A stretch of 64,000 nucleotides of DNA from Muscardinus avellanarius (Eukaryota > Chordata > Mammalia > Rodentia > Gliridae): the NCBI GenBank assembly GCA_963383645.1, contig OY726558.1, forward strand, positions 178,899,134 to 178,963,133, read 5' to 3'. Under the pieces are notes generated by a model, which worked only from the letters and a program-made list of their open reading frames with translations, searched no databases and was not told the origin of the DNA. Of the stretch, positions 24,535-35,091 are shown piece after piece (within the stretch, counting starts at the first letter, position 1; each line of letters starts with the position of its first letter). Made by a program: the position numbers and the translations under genes.

Positions 24535-24541
24535 TTTTATA
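24535..24541 (-). promoter_or_regulatory. LTR TATA box (3' LTR)
   Basis: TATAAAA on the minus strand inside 'ggctataaaatact'. Identical in the 5' LTR. Confidence 0.75.
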
Positions 24542-24901
24542 GCCAGTTTTCTGACCTGACTACATCTCCCTGGCAGGTCTTTTAAAGTATAGATGACCTG
24601 CTCTGTCTCCAGCACAGGCACACACACCTCTTGTTACACTCCAAAATGTGTTAAGTTGCTTATCTGGAGTCTGGGAATCCCCTACATCCTTGAGGAAGTT
24701 TGTCTCTCTTAGAAATGTAAAAATGCCCTAGGCTTTTGCTCTCCTCCTAGTCTCTCGCTAATTACCCTTGGTGCTTGGAAATCTGCAGCCCTTTCCTTGA
24801 ATCACCTGGCCTTTTTTTCTCAAGATATATTTTGAAAATTGAAAATATTTCCCAATACTGGTACATTAATACATTTTGAAGCCCTTCCCAATACTGGTAC
24901 A

Positions 24902-24916
24902 TTCCCCACTCTTTCT
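24902..24916 (-). other. Polypurine tract
   Basis: Minus strand AGAAAGAGTGGGGAA directly before the 3' LTR start TGTACC. The PPT primes plus-strand DNA synthesis in retroviruses. Its place confirms the minus orientation. Confidence 0.85.
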
Positions 24917-24929
24917 AGTAACTTCCTGA

Positions 24930-26900
24930 CACCTGTCAGGCCAAAGATAAACATAGGAAACATAGTTTGAGTTTTAAAATTCTTATTAACAATTAACATA
25001 AATTCAATCCTCATCAATCCCTCCCCCCCATTTTTACTATGTGTGTCACCTATAGCCAAAAAAAATTAAGGATGCCGACTCAGTCTTAACTTCTTCAAGC
25101 TGAACAGGGATGACATAAGAGGGCCTGATTTTAAGATACATGAATGCAGCTTGGCATTGAGAGAGTCAGATGAGTGTCTTAAGTCTTTATGGCAGTCCAA
25201 AGGGCTTTCATAAATGTTCATCTTTGGTTCCATTTGTAACACCATCTGAAGTTTGAAGCTTCAAGCCTACGAGAAACAAAATTCAAAATACAGCTTAGCA
25301 GGCATGGCTCAAAAAGCAAAATGAAAAAGAGAAGAATAAAGGGAATTAAAAAGGGCAGGAGCCATGCCATCCATGATGAACCATCTCCAAAAAAATTCAT
25401 ATTGCTGAATATGTTTTAATTGTTTTTACACATCTGACATTAAATTGGTTACCTTTTTTGATTTATCAGTGATGTTAAACAACACATTCCAGGGAATTCT
25501 TGACACCCCAGATGTTGGAGCAAGAGCAAATAATCAGTTATTGCTCTATTTTCCAGAGTGGCTTGGCATACTTTACCAAGTTCTCTATTGATAGCTGCCA
25601 AAGCTAAGGCTGAATCATTAACTGTCTTAGTGAATAAACAGGCAAGTTGATTAATTCACATATAGGCACCTAACACCTAACATTAATTGAGGGATGGCTA
25701 GTGAAGTGACAGATAATCCTGCAACAACACCTGAGGGCCAAAGATGTAAATTATCATTACAATCAGGAGGTAAAGAAGGAAGGGAATGAGTAACTTGTAA
25801 ATGGGGGGATAATGGTGGAGTAGGTAAAATCATCCTGAGTTTGCCAACATAACAGCCACTTTGGAAGCCTGCAGGAATGATAGAATAAGAAAAATTAAAA
25901 CAGAAAACTGACCAGCTTAAGGGCAGATGTAAGTCCGATGCTGGGACCAGACTGTCTGTAGTATGATTGTATTTGAGATTACATGGCACAGGTCCCACAT
26001 GTAAACAGTCTCCAGGGACAATTATCGAGGTTGGAATGGAGTCTACCATTGTTTGAACTTTTCTATGAGAATTATAACCATGAAAACCTAAAAAGGATGT
26101 TAGATTAAGGTTTGTTTGTCTTTTGATATCCTGTTCTGTTAGACCTAAACCAATTAAATGAGAAGTTAAACCCTGTTTTGCTGACTTAGGCTTAAAAATA
26201 CAAAAGTGGGATGTATTTAGTATATTTTGCACCATGTGAATCCAGAAATTCATACTGTGGAGATCTGAAATAGTCTTTGGAATAATTTGAATAAAGATTT
26301 TACATGGTTCTTTATATGTTATATCATTAGGGTACTATTTTTAAATTTCAATGCACCTATAGATGCCAGTATATAGTAGAGTGGCTTGAGGCAGAATAAT
26401 AGAGAAATTGGAATAGAAGGCTTTGACTTATCTGTTAAATTTTTAAATTAGACTGGTGGGCAGTATAAGAAAGTATTGTTTTTGAATCTTTACCCATATT
26501 ATGGGTCCTATGGAGAGACTTCAACTTGTCCAACACTGTAAAATTAAAGAATCTCCTATCACTGCTGTGTCACTGCTGTAGCTGGAGGCCGTAAGATAGC
26601 ATCCTTCAGCGAATGAATATATAACAATTGGGAAAAGGCCTAAAATAAACAGCCTCATTGTTTAATTAATTAAGAAAAATGAGTATAATCAGGAAGAGTG
26701 AAAAGATACAAATTAGAGTGCCTGTATAATCCTGGAAAGTTTCCTGGAGCCACTCCTCATGGAGCACCTGTAAGAGTTGTTCAGTAGTATTTAGGGGGCT
26801 ATGAGGAAACAAAGTGAGCTCGTGGGTAACACCCAGGAAAAACCTATGGAATTCCTGTGGGGAAAGAGCCATACTAAATTGTCCCACTTAATTGTGACTA
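24930..26900 (-). pseudogene. env: Retroviral env remnant (SU and TM)
   Basis: Envelope glycoprotein gene of the provirus, broken into several frames. The start side (26666-26887, 73 codons) ends in a hydrophobic segment like a signal or anchor. The middle frame 25651-26253 (200 aa) is SU-like, with N-glycosylation-type sites and cysteines. Near 25500-25600 a TM ectodomain piece has the CX6CC pattern typical of gamma-type TM subunits, preceded by a leucine-rich heptad stretch. 25218-25400 gives a long hydrophobic anchor followed by a short basic tail. Frameshifts and stops separate all of these, so no functional protein is possible. It follows the integrase end with little or no gap, as is normal for gammaretroviruses. 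Confidence 0.8.
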
Positions 26901-26929
26901 CTTATGGGGAGGTGTCTTCTTAAAATGAA

Positions 26930-28040
26930 GTCTGAGTCCCTCTAGTGGCTCATAGGAATATTTTGGGGTGATATCTGGAGCTTCAGAGGTCAAAGCTGGA
27001 GCAGGTGACAGGTCTTCTGCTATCCACTTTTTAATTCTAATATGATTTATCCATGAATCAGTGCCAGGTACCTTAATAGCAGTGGGGGTAGAAATAATAA
27101 CAGGATATGGGCCTATCCAGGGGTTTTCTTTTTTTCTATGGATTTGATTAGTACCAGGTCATCCGGATAAAACAAAGATTCCCACTTTCCCTCTGGCATT
27201 GTTTGGAGTTTATTTAAAACTTGATACGCTGCCAATTGGATAACACTGTCTGTTAATACTTGAGATTCTATATCCAGGACTATGTCCCAAGTCAGAAAAG
27301 ATCTCCCATACAACTTTTCAAAGGGAGTGAGATTTAATTGACCAGGAATATTGAGAATTTTTATCAGGGCCACTGGGAGTAATTGCCAACAGGGGGCTTG
27401 CACCTCCAGGGTTAATTTGAGAAGGTGTCATTTTAAAATCCCTTTTGCCCTTTCTATTTTTCCCAAGGACTGGGGATTCCAGGCACACTGTAAGTTGAAA
27501 TCTACCCCCAGAACCTGGGTGATACCTTAGATGACTTCCAATTTCAACACTGGTCCATTGTCACTCTATAATGAGCAGGGAACTCCAAAGTGGAGAATAA
27601 TTTCTTGGAGTAGTACTATTATGACTTCCTGGGCCTTTTCTGATCTATAAGCAAAAGCTTCTACTCATCCCGTAAAAGTATCGACCAGCACTAACATTAC
27701 CTGGTGCCTTTTTCCACCATTCATATGAGTGAAATCAATCTGCCAATCTTCCCCTGGATATGTGCCTCTAGATCGCCCACCTGGTGGACTTAACAAGCTA
27801 TTTTGGGGATTAATTCTGAGGCAAATTTCACATCCTTTTATGATACCACTCATAGTCTCCTGTAACTGTTCTCCAGTAAACAATATTGAAGCCAGTCTTA
27901 AAGAACCATCTCTCCCCAAATGATGCATCCAATGGAGAGTTTTAAGTATTTTTCATTGCAGACTTTGAGGTATCCAGATTTTATTGTCAGAAGTAAACCA
28001 CCTGCCCTTACTATCCATAGTGCTCCACTGTTGTTAAACT
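26930..28040 (-). pseudogene. pol: Retroviral integrase remnant (3' end of pol)
   Basis: Integrase joins viral DNA to the host chromosome. On the minus strand the N-terminal HHCC part (HHLG ... CEIC), the core aspartate in 'DWQIDFTHM' (about 27735), a second aspartate in SDNGP (about 27560) and the glutamate in SLGKIE (about 27455) are all visible. D to E spacing is 35 residues, the D,D-35-E signature. After them come 'LTPFEKLYGR' and a C-terminal 'DDLVLIKS' stretch of the gammaretroviral type. In-frame stops after TFTG, before SDNGP and further on, plus a frameshift near 27110, inactivate it. The longest open pieces are 27665-27928 and 27113-27403. No reverse transcriptase precedes it. Confidence 0.88.
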
Positions 28041-28079
28041 TTAGCACTTTCCTCCTGGAAATAAATAAGCCATAGGCTT

Positions 28080-28870
28080 ACTAGAAACCTACTGTCTTTT
28101 AACTAATAAAGCCATCTTTATCACATGCAAAAAAAAAATACTACAAATGTTTTATGACTTGCTTTAACTCTCTGATTTTTATTCTGGTCCTTTTTTCCCC
28201 ATTTGGGACAATCTTAGGATGAACCTTACTTTATACAAAATGCTTTCTTTTGTTACAAAATTTTCTTTCTTTGTATCTACCAAAAACTTTACACTCACCC
28301 ACTTTTTACATCAGTCTTTTGTTCTTATGTACAAGCTGAACCCAAAACAATACCATTTTACAATGTTGTTCTTATACCAACAGCTAAAAATCCATATAAA
28401 AGACTTACCAATTATTTAAAACCTTATAAAGTTAAGAGCATTTTAAGGCATTGCATTTTACATTTTCCCAAGTTAGTAATTAAATTACAGATTACCATTG
28501 AAAGTTAAGACATTAGGTAAACATCACTAGCACCCAAACATTAATGCTATAAAAGGAATAAAACTAAAGACAATGCATATTATATTTGATCACATAACTT
28601 AATAACTGTATTATAAATTACCACAGATAATCTAAGCCATTAGATAAGCATCACTAGTGTCTTAAAACATTAATTTTGTCAAAGAAAAAGAACTTTAAAA
28701 TCAATGTATATTGTATTTAATCACACCTTACAGAGGTCTAATTTTTATGACAGTCTGAACTGCTTTTTAGGAGTTTAAATTTTAGCTAATATTGGTTGAA
28801 GATAATTAAAAAAAAAAAAAAAGCTTTGAGCAGTAACTTTAGTGCATCCAGCAAAAGAGAAAGAAAAGAA
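28080..28870. other. AT-rich block in place of protease/RT/RNase H
   Basis: Between the gag nucleocapsid part and integrase, where about 2 kb of pol is expected, there are about 0.8 kb of AT-rich sequence with no retroviral motif. It includes an imperfect tandem duplication (28501-28600 and 28629-28730) and a poly-A run at 28808-28822. Confidence 0.7.
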
Positions 28871-28879
28871 CAGTTGGTT

Positions 28880-30640
28880 TTCTAAGATTATATCTTCTTT
28901 TTAACAGAGGAGCCAGAATCTCTAGTATAACTAAGAAGGGGAGAATTGGAGGTCACCCCAGAAGCAGGCTGAATACTGAGTAAAGAAATGCTTTAGGGGC
29001 TGGCCTGATATGCCCCTCACCCTAGCTAAATGTTTGGATCTTGGGCCTGGAGAAAAGGGTAACACCTTACATCTGGCCTTGGTCTGAGATCTCACCGTGA
29101 TTGCATAATCTTTAGTCTTAACTCGAGTGGTGGGAGCCTGGAGGAATGGCCCTCTAATTTATCACTGAGAACCTGGCTCTGGGGACCCCAGGACCCTCCG
29201 GACCTGGGGGTGCTCAGACTTTAAATGGTCCCCATTGCACCATGAGCAGGACCTTTCAGGGCCTTTTTTGGCTCCTGGTTGTGGGTATTTACTCCGGAGA
29301 TGACCTTGTTCTCCATACTTAAAACAGACTTGAGCTCAGGCTTTTGTGGGAATAGCGCTCAGCCAGAATTCTTTTATAGCGTTTGTCCTTTTGTCCCTCC
29401 CTTTTCAAGTCCCTATTATTATAAACTAAATTGGCAGCCTGCAGTAGTGGACTGAGTTAAAAATTTGTCTGAGGATGGCCTTCCCTTCTACCAGGAAAGA
29501 ACTGAATAACCTGAATGCCAGAAACTATTGGTTGAGGTTAGTGGTATTTTTTAGCTCTGCCCATAAAGTGCTTATGGACAGATCAAACTTTAACTCTCCC
29601 TCCCCATTTTTTACAGGAGGCCAGTAGGTAGAGCAGATTGAAGGCTAATCTGGCGGCATTAAAACCCTTAGGATCCCAGGCTGCTGGTGTGGTACCTAGG
29701 ATGGCCCAGCTTTACTGTGGCTGGGCTTGAGTGCAGAAAAAATATGAACTTTATTTTTCTGGCTTCCAGTTTGGATTTCTGAGACCACATCCAAGAGAGA
29801 GAGAGGGTGTGATTGGAGAGTAAGCAGAAGGTCTCCCTCCTTTCCTATACACCTATGAAACTGAGTGGCCCAGCCGGGGGCATCCAGCTGGGTGCCTGTG
29901 TGCACGGACATGGTGAGAGTGGCCTCACAGTCCACCAGGAGTGTATTATGGGCATGGGTTTTTGCCACTCTTAACCCTGTCCCTCCTAGCTTTTCCCCCC
30001 ATGGATCCCCCACCCTATCTGGATGAGGTTCTTCAGAAGAAAATATTGCAGTTCTGAAAAATCTTATTAATTTGCCTCCTTGAAAATATTCCACAACTTT
30101 GGTGGGAATAAGAATCCCAGGCTGATGACAGGTTGTGAGTGGCTCCCTACTGAGCTTTTCCTTCCCTGAGGACTTTATTATGCATACTGGAGGGCTTTCT
30201 TGTGTAATCTACCAGATGAATGCAATCCTGGTAATGCCTACAGGGTGCAGCCATTCACCTAGCAGGCATGCCTGGATGTTATCTAGCAGAGACTACTTGC
30301 TGGCTGGCTGGATTTTTCTTGAGATGTATTATGGGTATTTTTTTCAGATTTAACTGTTTGTAGGGCTTGTTAAAAGAGTGTCCCATATTTAATAGGGGCA
30401 GAATGGATGGGCACTCATTTCAACCTAACAAGACAATAGTGGGAAAACGCAGGTCCCCCATAATCTTGAGGAGGGCCTGGAATCCCTTCTTGCCTGACCT
30501 ATGCTATTTAAAGGGCTTACTTCCTGAAGAGGGTTTGACCATGGGCTAGTTCCTTGGCTGAGGAGGGTCGGTCCCCATGAACCAGAATTGCCTCCCAGAC
30601 ACCGGATGACCAACAGTCATTCTGGGGAAACTCTTTATTG
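28880..30640 (-). pseudogene. gag: Retroviral gag remnant
   Basis: Structural polyprotein region of the provirus, with many stops. The longest frame is 29696-30094 (132 aa), in the expected matrix/p12/capsid area; it ends in a serine/proline-containing tail and I cannot assign subdomains. Downstream, at 29210-29326, two zinc-knuckle boxes lie in one frame 17 residues apart. Box 1 keeps the first Cys and the His but its second and last Cys are now Tyr (C-FK-Y-GEQG-H-LRSK-Y). Box 2 keeps C-SW-C-NGDH but its last Cys reads as His. This identifies nucleocapsid. The leader and gag 5' part (about 30100-30640) show only short frames. Confidence 0.75.
29210..29326 (-). other. Degraded double CCHC zinc knuckles of nucleocapsid
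   Basis: Two CX2CX4HX4C-type boxes with three of six cysteines replaced. CCHC knuckles bind the viral RNA packaging signal; here binding must be lost. Confidence 0.75.
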
Positions 30641-30722
30641 CTCCAGGAAGGCACATACCTTTTGGGTGCAGTGGTAATAAGACCACCATCAGCTAGAACC
30701 GCCGTTTGCTCCAAAGATAGAG

Positions 30723-30740
30723 AGCTGCATGTGGGCACCA
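30723..30740 (-). other. Putative primer binding site
   Basis: Three bases after the 5' LTR end the minus strand reads TGGTGCCCACATGCAGCT. TGGTGCC is a usual PBS start for some tRNA types (for example His- or Phe-type). The remainder does not match a tRNA that I can name, so the primer is unassigned. Confidence 0.55.
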
Positions 30741-30878
30741 AACTGTTATGATTTGGGGGAGAATTGTTCCAGGGTACCTCTGTTAGGCTCTTGAAAACTG
30801 TTCCCATAACCATGGGTCCTTATCCAGAACTAGGATGGATATACACTAAACCAATCTCTTGCTACAAACTTAAATGAG

Positions 30879-30884
30879 TTTATT
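30879..30884 (-). terminator. LTR polyadenylation signal (5' LTR)
   Basis: AATAAA on the minus strand, in the same context as the 3' LTR copy. Confidence 0.75.
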
Positions 30885-30918
30885 ATTACAAAGATAGAAA
30901 TACAAAAGACAGTTACAG

Positions 30919-30944
30919 CCCTATATTATCAGGATAGTATAGGG
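30919..30944 (-). promoter_or_regulatory. Hairpin in predicted R (5' LTR)
   Basis: 12-bp stem with one mismatch and a 2-base loop (ccctatattatc / gatagtataggg). The loop-closing pair differs from the other LTR, but pairing is kept. Confidence 0.65.
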
Positions 30945-30988
30945 GGTGACCCAAAATGAAGTCACCGACAATTCCTGGATTCAAAGTA

Positions 30989-30995
30989 TTTTATA
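30989..30995 (-). promoter_or_regulatory. LTR TATA box (5' LTR)
   Basis: TATAAAA on minus, about 105 bases upstream of AATAAA, which sets the R region roughly at 30860-30960. Confidence 0.78.
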
Positions 30996-31379
30996 GCCAG
31001 TCTTCTGACCTGACTAAATCTCTGCAGCAGGTCTTTTGATGTATAGATGACCTGCTCTGTCTCCAGCACAGACGCCACATCTTTTGTTACACACCAAAAC
31101 GTGTTAAGTTGCTTATCTGGAGTTTGGGATCCCTCCCCCATCCTTGAAAAAGTTGTCTCTTTTAGAAATGTAAAAAGGCCTAGGCTTTTGGGCTCCTTCT
31201 ATTCTCTTGCTAATTACCCTTGGCCTGAAAATTACCTTTGCCTTGGCCTGGTAACCTGCACCCCTTTCCTTAAATCTTCTGGCCTTTTTTCTAAAGATAT
31301 ATTTTGAAAATTGAAAATCTTTCCCAATACTGGTACATTAATACATTTTGAAGCCTTTTCCCAATACTGGTACACTTAC

Positions 31380-32144
31380 GATTGTAACAACTGCATATAA
31401 ATAAGATTGCTGATTATTATTTATTTGAAATATGACAGATATGGTTCATGTAAGCATGATGTACTAGAGCCAAAATTTAATATAATATGGATTAATGTAG
31501 CATCTGATTCAAATTGATTGGCTAGAAAATATATAAAATAATCTTATATGTATTTTTTCTTGAACTTTATTGGATAACTATAAGAAAAGTAGACACTACT
31601 GTGTATGTGATCTGTAATTCTCTGAGAATTCCCAAACAAAATAGAGTCTAGAAAATATTTTTCTAACATTTACTTCTTATAAAGAAGTTGTTAAATTACA
31701 TTGCATTTCTCTCCGTCTGTATTGGTTTTCCCATGTGGCTGTGAAGTTGTTAAAGACAGAAAAAATGTCCTATTGTTACATGACCCTTGTTGACAAGGTT
31801 TGGCCTTGGGTGATTATTTAACCACTATAATTGACTATGAAATTCTCTATTAAAATGGCTTGTTTTAATACTTACTAGTAAATCAGTTTTCTAATATCAT
31901 CTATATTGACTTGTAAAAATGCTAGTCAGAATTCCAAGTGAAATAATTCTGATCTGTTTATGTGGCACCTTTGTGGATTCTTAACAATGCAATATATTCA
32001 TCATTGTTAATCACAGCACATTCTCCAAAGAAGTGAAATTTAATTTATTTGTCCATTAATGGCAATTATAGAAAAAAATCGATTCAATTAGTGTAGTTCA
32101 TCAATGCTATTGAATTAAAATTTAATCTTAGTCATTGGACACTT
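31380..32144. other. Intergenic AT-rich DNA
   Basis: No feature recognised. Confidence 0.5.
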
Positions 32145-32353
32145 TTTTGTGTGTATTGCTAGGATTGAACCAGGAGTGTTTAAGCTACCTACCCAGCCCT
32201 ATTTTATTTTTATTTTATTTTTTATTTGGAAACAGGGTCTCACCAACTTGCTGAAATTCTTGAAAAGTTGCTGAGGCTGGCTTTGAACCCACAATCCTCC
32301 TGTATCAGTATCTCAAGTACTAGTATTACAGGTGTGTACCACCATGCCTAGCT
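32145..32353 (-). mobile_element. Long-type B1/ID SINE, minus strand
   Basis: 'gtattgctaggattgaacca' to 'gtaccaccatgcctagc'. Centre carries an expanded tttta tract. Confidence 0.88.
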
Positions 32354-32530
32354 GAAATCTTGAATTCAAACTCACACAGAAAACTTTCTGCTCTTCTCAC
32401 TTCATAAGCTTTTTAAATTCTGTCCTATACTAGCAACATGATTCTCCTTCAACATAATTCATTTTGTGCATATTACTTGAAATTTTATTTCAGACATAGT
32501 CTTTCTATATACAAAATAAAACCTTCACTT

Positions 32531-32705
32531 GGGTGGGTGCAGTGTCCCACATCTATAATCTGAGCTACTTGGGAGGTTGAGTCAGGAGAATGTCAAATAC
32601 ATTCTGTTTTAAAATCCTCCCCCTCCAAAAAAAAAAAAATGTTCATGTGATGTTGTTGTTGTTCAGTGGCAGAGTATTCTGGCTTTGCACACAAAGATAA
32701 AACTT
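32531..32705 (+). mobile_element. Diverged B1/ID SINE, plus strand
   Basis: 'gggtgggtgcagtgtcccac', 'gctacttgggaggttgagtc', then an A run and an ID-like 'gttcagtggcagagtattct'. Confidence 0.7.
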
Positions 32706-33935
32706 TCAATTGTAGACTGAAGATTCATCAAAATATCTTTGATTTGATGACAACATCAAAATAAGTGAAACTTATTTCATATAAATATGTCTAGGAACAC
32801 TATATATGAGCACAATATATAATTTATGTTTTCACCTTTCTTGTTTTCTAGTGTGCTTAATTAATTGAAAGGAAACTATATATAGTACCTTTCTCTAATC
32901 CAAACAGAATTTTTTCTCACATCATTTTCTTTCTTGATAGTAATATTTCTTCCTAACAATTTCTTTTTATGCAGTTTAAAATAAATTTAATATCTAAGAA
33001 AAACAGATCTTAAATTAAATAAAATCTCAAATTTGCAGAAAATAGGATGGGTATAATGTAGGGACCCAGAAGTACAAACAAAACTATAAAATAGGCATAG
33101 AATATATAATATTAAATAAAAATATTTTAAATTAGATATTGGAAGAATAAATTTTCTTTGAATTTAAGCCATAATCAGTTCTTCTTACGATATCACGTCT
33201 CTTCCACAATTTGGGCATATAAAATATTTAGCTAATATAAACTGCAAATTCTTAGTTAATTTTTTGGGGGGGAAACCTACATAAGTGACATTCTCCCCAC
33301 AGATTTGTTTTTCAGTCAGCTCCTAATGGGTGGTCTCTTCAACACTGCAAGGAAATGACTGACAGAAGGCATTGTTTCATCACCTCTTTGATACAGTTGG
33401 TGGGAGACTTTCAGTCCAAAAGCAGCCTTTGTAAGTAAAAGGTTGAATAGTCTGAAAGGCAGTCCCTGCAACCTCTAAGTATTCCTAAGGGAGCTTGTGC
33501 CTACTCTTTATGTCTGCCCTTTTGACAGACTAAAATGATTTCTAAAGAAAATGATTACCAACATTGTATGTGTCACTATGGATGAGGAGGGAGCTCTACA
33601 TTGAGATAAAGGTCAACTGTGGCTACTGGTTAAATCTGCAGGAGCCAGCAAAATCAAAAAATCATCACTTCTGAAGGAAAGACATGATGTGTCACCAAAT
33701 ACTTCTCAGCTCTCTAATAGGAGAAAGCTTCAGAGAGGTTGAAGGAAATCATTAATAATATTATATGATTGTCATTATATAGAATTAAAAAGAGTGGCAT
33801 CATTATTTGACAATAATGAATTGTTCTTTAGTCTATCCAGAAAAGATTTACAGTGCTAGAGAAAGTTTTAGAAGTAGTTAATAACTAAAGCTTAGGGATG
33901 TCATTTTATAGGGACCACTCTTTGACTCTTTTGTT
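32706..33935. other. Unassigned intergenic DNA
   Basis: AT-rich. 33300-33720 is GC-richer and slightly different in texture, but has no long frame and no repeat that I recognise. Confidence 0.45.
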
Positions 33936-34024
33936 CTCTTTCTCTCTTTTCTTTCTTCTTTTCTTTCTCCTTTTCTTTTACTCTTTTATTCTTCTCTATT
34001 TTCTGCCTTCCTTCTCCTGTATTG

Positions 34025-34262
34025 GAACATTGTAATTACACATCATGATGAAGTTCAGGGTGATAGAGGCCTACATGCACACAGCACTTGTAAAACCCCA
34101 GTTTCTGCCTCACTCCCTCTTTCTTATCACTTTCCCATATTCAACACAGTGATTGGCTTTGATAATTGTGCATGTACATCATGTCCTCTGAAGGGTTTAC
34201 CTCTTCAAGTGGTCCTCCTCCCTCCTGACTCCCTCATTTAGGTCCTCTCTTTCACTCCACTA
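34025..34262 (-). mobile_element. L1 3' UTR fragment, minus strand
   Basis: 'ttggaacattgtaattacac', 'tgatgaagttcagggtgata' and 'gtgcatgtacatcatgtcct' resemble the antisense L1 3' end. Preceded by a pyrimidine-rich (CTTT-like) tract at 33935-34015. Confidence 0.6.
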
Positions 34263-34268
34263 AGGATT

Positions 34269-34349
34269 CTTATCTGGAAACAGGATCTCTTAAGCCATTG
34301 AGGCTGGCTTCAAACCAGCATGATCCTCCTTTCTCCGCCTCCCAAGCAG
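34269..34349 (-). mobile_element. SINE fragment, minus strand
   Basis: Only the B1 half of a short-type copy: 'tggaaacaggatctcttaag' to 'tccgcctcccaagcag'. It abuts the L1 fragment. Confidence 0.8.
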
Positions 34350-35087
34350 TGGTCATAAAAATATTCTAACAGATAATTTTATCTGATTTAAACTGGTAGA
34401 AGGGCCTGATTTTTGGCTAAAATATCTTCTCCCAAGAATTTTTTAATCATAGAATTATTTGAAAAGTTGATTTAGGATCAGTGAAAATACTCTTAATATA
34501 AATTGATAATATTCAAAATCTTATTTTCTCTGGTGTCTATAGTGAAGTAAAGTATAAAGGTGCAAGGTAGGTATTTTAAATTGAGAAGCAAGAACTGGAA
34601 AACTAGTATTTGTAGAGTTTTGTATTTTGAGCCATAGAATACATTTTGGCAATTTAATATTAATAGTACATATTACAATTTTTCTCAATGTGATGAATTG
34701 CAAGATTCTTAAAATTAAAACAATAGTGTTATTTATATGCATATGGAAATGTACATCTGGGAACAACTAATAAGTACAATATTCTAATAATTATATTAAT
34801 TCCATGAGAAAATAAATTAGGCAACCTGTAATATACAATGTGACCTCATTTATAGTAGTTTATATTTACTCAGATATCTTCCTAAAAAGATATATGAAAT
34901 ATCTTCATATTCTTTCATTTTCACATGTTACAGGCTAAATTTATACTTTGCTTTATGTACACACAATTTTATTTTGCCCCCAAATATGTAGGTCATTATT
35001 TTAAGTGATCAATTTATGTTTGAAATATTCATAAACAGTATCTCCTCAAACCAGGGAAAAGCAGTCTTGACTCTGACTATAATCCTC
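34350..35087. other. Intergenic AT-rich DNA
   Basis: No feature recognised. 34521-34766 holds an 81-codon minus frame that looks like chance. Confidence 0.45.
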
Positions 35088-35091
35088 ACAG

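Larger units (their letters stand above)
23849..24901 (-). mobile_element. 3' LTR, interrupted by nested SINEs
   Basis: LTR sequence is 24288-24901 plus a 16-base end piece at 23849-23864. The 23865-24287 insert is two SINEs. Borders are TG...CA and it matches 30744-31374 along its length. Confidence 0.92.
23849..31374 (-). mobile_element. Class I (gammaretrovirus-like) endogenous provirus
   Basis: An old provirus read on the minus strand: 5' LTR (30744-31374), leader, gag remnant, missing protease/RT, integrase remnant, env remnant, polypurine tract, 3' LTR. The 3' LTR was later split by nested SINEs, leaving its last 16 bases at 23849-23864. Taking that into account, the target duplication is perfect: CTTAC at 23844-23848 and 31375-31379. 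The two LTRs look about 85% identical over a 200-bp stretch compared by eye, so the insertion is old. Every coding frame carries stops or frameshifts, so it cannot make virus. The integrase and env types indicate class I (ERV1). Confidence 0.92.
30744..31374 (-). mobile_element. 5' LTR of the provirus
   Basis: 631 bp, bounded by TG/CA on either strand. Contains TATAAAA (30989-30995), a hairpin (30919-30944), AATAAA (30879-30884) and a short internal repeat, cccaatactggtaca, at both 31323-31337 and about 31360-31374. Confidence 0.92.

Noticed and set aside
29696..30094. 132-codon minus-strand frame as a possible cellular gene
   Set aside because: It lies between the 5' LTR and the nucleocapsid boxes of the provirus, so it is decayed gag.
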